A stretch of 8,093 nucleotides of DNA from CAYMKE01 sp964390955 (GTDB lineage: Bacteria > Bacteroidota > Bacteroidia > Bacteroidales > JBBRXJ01): the NCBI GenBank assembly GCA_964390955.1, contig CAYMKE010000144.1, positions 1 through 8,093 on the forward strand, read 5' to 3'. Position 1 is the first letter of the stretch. Every line of letters begins with the position of its first letter. The notes under the pieces are model-generated. The model was not told where the DNA came from. It was given only the letters and a program-made list of their open reading frames with translations, and did no database searches. Shown here in pieces: positions 6,418 to 8,093 of this stretch. Both the position numbers and the translations under genes were made by a program.

Positions 6418-7134
6418 ATGCAAAAAGAAAAAAAATATATTATTGAGATGTTTGACAGCATTGCCCGGAAGTATGATATTCTTAATCATATCTTATCTAT
6501 GGGGCTTGACTGTTATTGGAGAAAAAAAATGATAAAAAGGCTTAGGCAACACCAGATTTCACCAGATAAAAATAAAACAATAAAAATTCTTGATGTGGCT
6601 ACTGGCACCGGAGACCTAGCGATTATGGCTGCCAAAAAAATGCCTGCACATGTCACCGGGGTTGATATTAGTCTTAAGATGCTGGAATCTGGAAATGTGA
6701 AAATTATAAAAAAAGGCTTGAAGCACAGGATAAATCTTCAACAGGGCGATGGAGAACGGCTACCATTTACTGACAATGCTTTTGATGCTGTTATGATTGC
6801 GTTTGGTATTCGAAATTTTGAGCATCCGGAAAAAGGGCTTCGTGAGATGATACGGGTCGTTAAACCGGGAGGGTATTTAATAGTCATGGAGTTTTCAATG
6901 ATAACCCCCGGCCTTTTAAAATTTTTTTTTAACATCTATTTTAAAAGGATTTTACCATTCATAGGAAGAATAATATCAAAGGACAAAAGAGCATACCAAT
7001 ACCTTCCTGATTCGGTAAACGAATTTGCAAGTAAATACAAGCTTTTGCAACTTTTGGAACAAAATAAATTAATACATTGTAAAAAAATTTTGTTAAGCTT
7101 TGGCATTGTTTCTATATTTGAGGGTCAAAAATAG
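6418..7134 (+). CDS. ubiE: UbiE/MenG, demethylmenaquinone C-methyltransferase
   Basis: 238 residues from ATG 6418; a TTG one codon upstream (6415) is less likely. It carries out the last step of menaquinone synthesis, SAM-dependent methylation of demethylmenaquinone; Bacteroidota generally use menaquinone, so the ubiquinone step is not expected. Family signatures are present: FDSIARKYDILNHILSMG (12-29) with Trp34, the SAM-binding loop LDVATGTGDLA (58-68), the acidic residue closing the second strand, VDIS (82-85), GDGERLPF (110-117), FGIRNFEHPEKGL (129-141), VVKPGG, MEFS and RAYQYLPDSVNEFAS. Length is at the normal size for the family. The peptide ends at FEGQK, similar to other Bacteroidota copies. 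It is followed by porT after 123 nt; I recall this gene pair as common in the phylum. Probably membrane-associated in the cytoplasm. Confidence 0.93.
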   Translation: MQKEKKYIIEMFDSIARKYDILNHILSMGLDCYWRKKMIKRLRQHQISPDKNKTIKILDVATGTGDLAIMAAKKMPAHVTGVDISLKMLESGNVKIIKKGLKHRINLQQGDGERLPFTDNAFDAVMIAFGIRNFEHPEKGLREMIRVVKPGGYLIVMEFSMITPGLLKFFFNIYFKRILPFIGRIISKDKRAYQYLPDSVNEFASKYKLLQLLEQNKLIHCKKILLSFGIVSIFEGQK

Positions 7135-7184
7135 GTGTGAATCAATGATAATTAATTTAATCAGGTTTCGTTCTATGATAAAAA

Positions 7185-7192
7185 TATTTTTG
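7185..7192 (+). promoter_or_regulatory. Candidate -7 box of a porT promoter
   Basis: TATTTTTG fully matches the Bacteroidota TAnnTTTG box. The upstream box is poor: TTTC at 7166-7169 lies only 15 nt away instead of about 19. A start near 7199 would give a leader of about 58 nt before the TTG start of porT. The 123-nt spacer (7135-7257) shows no clear terminator after ubiE, so read-through from ubiE is equally possible. Confidence 0.3.
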
Positions 7193-7257
7193 ATATTAAT
7201 ACCGGGATATTATATAAATTATATGAAGTTTCTGAAATAATAAATATTTATAAGACT

Positions 7258-7974
7258 TTGAAACAACTTTTTGGCATCATATTAATTATTTTTTTGTTTA
7301 CGAGTGCTTCTGCCCAGCATGAATCGATTAAACCAAAAGTTTTTAATTACCAGGAAATAGACCAACAGCCTTTGCATTTTGGATTTACTCTCGGGCTTAA
7401 CACACTGGATTTTGGGATTAAAGTTTCTGCCCCTGCATATCTTAAGGATTCACTTACTGCTGATGTTACAGAATTATATGCTGGTTTTCATGTTAATATT
7501 GTCAGCGAATACAGGCTTACCGATTACCTGGCAGTACGCTTCCTCCCCGGACTTATCTTCGGACAGCGAAACATTGTTTTTTGGTATAACAATGAAGAAT
7601 TACATAAAGAGATGAAACTCGAATCCAATCTGCTTGATTTTCCCATTATGTTAAAATACAAAGCAAAACGGATCAATAATTACAGGCCTTACATGATTTT
7701 TGGTGGAAATGTCAGATATGATATGGCTGCAAAAAAAGACTATGAGGATGCCGAAGAAGTATATGTTCGTCTCAACCGGTTAGATTATTATGCAGAAGTG
7801 GGGTTTGGGATAGATTTTTATTTGCGTTATTTTAAATTTTCTACTGAATTTAAGTATTCATTGTATTTCAGGAATATGATAGCTGATGATCAGCATTCCC
7901 GGTTCCCTGAATATACAAATACCATAGAACGGCTTAATTCGTCAGTTTTTCTTTTTTCAATGCACTTTGAATAA
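7258..7974 (+). CDS. porT: PorT, outer-membrane beta-barrel protein of the type IX secretion system
   Basis: 238 residues. A clear signal peptide (MKQLFGIILIIFLFTSASA, cleavage likely before Gln20) is followed by a PorT/SprT-type barrel: PLHFGFTLGLNTLDFGI (38-54), VSEYRLTDYLAVRFLPGL, FGQRNI, LDFPIMLKYKAKRINNYRPY, GGNVRYDMA, YYAEVGFGIDFYLRYFKFSTEFKYS and a final FSMHFE. Alternating polar and hydrophobic strands and an aromatic close to the end fit an outer-membrane barrel. In Porphyromonas gingivalis and Flavobacterium johnsoniae, PorT/SprT is required for type IX secretion, so this organism probably exports proteins carrying type IX C-terminal signals. No ATG or GTG exists in frame between the upstream stop (7153) and this point, and the next Met is far inside the barrel, so TTG 7258 is the only sensible start; it places the signal peptide correctly. 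Confidence 0.9.
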   Translation: MKQLFGIILIIFLFTSASAQHESIKPKVFNYQEIDQQPLHFGFTLGLNTLDFGIKVSAPAYLKDSLTADVTELYAGFHVNIVSEYRLTDYLAVRFLPGLIFGQRNIVFWYNNEELHKEMKLESNLLDFPIMLKYKAKRINNYRPYMIFGGNVRYDMAAKKDYEDAEEVYVRLNRLDYYAEVGFGIDFYLRYFKFSTEFKYSLYFRNMIADDQHSRFPEYTNTIERLNSSVFLFSMHFE

Positions 7975-7984
7975 GGGAAAAATA

Positions 7985-8015
7985 AAAAAGCCTTCATATA
8001 TAATGGAGGCTTTTT
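7985..8015. terminator. Bidirectional intrinsic terminator between porT and tRNA-fMet
   Basis: A 13-bp inverted repeat (7985-7997 with 8003-8015) has one G-T wobble and an ATATA loop. The stem core is GCC/GGC, with AAAAA on the left and TTTTT on the right. It therefore gives a hairpin plus U-run on both strands. It starts 10 nt after the porT stop and lies 6 nt beyond the tRNA 3' end, so it can stop both convergent transcripts. Confidence 0.85.
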
Positions 8016-8021
8016 GGTAAG

Positions 8022-8093
<72 letters not shown>

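Overview
The window looks like a piece of an AT-rich chromosome from a member of the Bacteroidota. The reasons are a porT-type gene of the type IX secretion system directly after ubiE, Bacteroidota-style promoter sequences (TTTG-N19-TAnnTTTG) in the spacers, A-rich leaders in place of clear Shine-Dalgarno sites, and a tRNA encoded without its CCA end. I see no mobile element, CRISPR array, integrase, attachment site or recent-transfer signal. No gene-free stretch exceeds 160 bases.

Layout. Positions 96-6263 hold five genes on the minus strand, read right to left: a short-chain dehydrogenase (5487-6263), an Ldh-family NAD(P)-dependent 2-hydroxyacid dehydrogenase (4406-5476), a small unrecognised protein with a charged, probably disordered tail (3931-4380), a multi-pass membrane protein that joins a TMTC/GT-C glycosyltransferase-like part to TPR repeats (1821-3830), and a secreted protein of the PafA-type alkaline phosphatase superfamily (96-1745). 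The first three are tightly spaced (10 and 25 nt) and probably share the consensus promoter at 6326-6356. The last two follow after 100 and 75 nt, and may be read through or separately controlled. From a divergent spacer (6264-6417), two plus-strand genes run right: ubiE (6418-7134) and porT (7258-7974). A bidirectional hairpin terminator (7985-8015) separates porT from a convergent initiator tRNA-Met (8022-8093), whose first base is the last base of the window.

Functional reading. The two dehydrogenases form a plausible hydroxy-acid redox pair. UbiE makes menaquinone for respiration. PorT is part of protein export across the outer membrane. The membrane glycosyltransferase-like protein next to the secreted phosphatase-like protein suggests work on the cell envelope.

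The most striking observation is in the phosphatase-like protein. It keeps the PafA scaffold, but by my hand alignment it has lost the Thr nucleophile, five of six zinc ligands and both phosphate-contacting Lys/Arg residues, so it looks like a secreted pseudo-phosphatase. Its TMTC-like neighbour, in contrast, keeps its acidic GT-C motif. Four start codons given by simple longest-ORF reading were revised or examined: the TPR protein, the Ldh protein, ubiE, and porT (which seems to need a TTG start).
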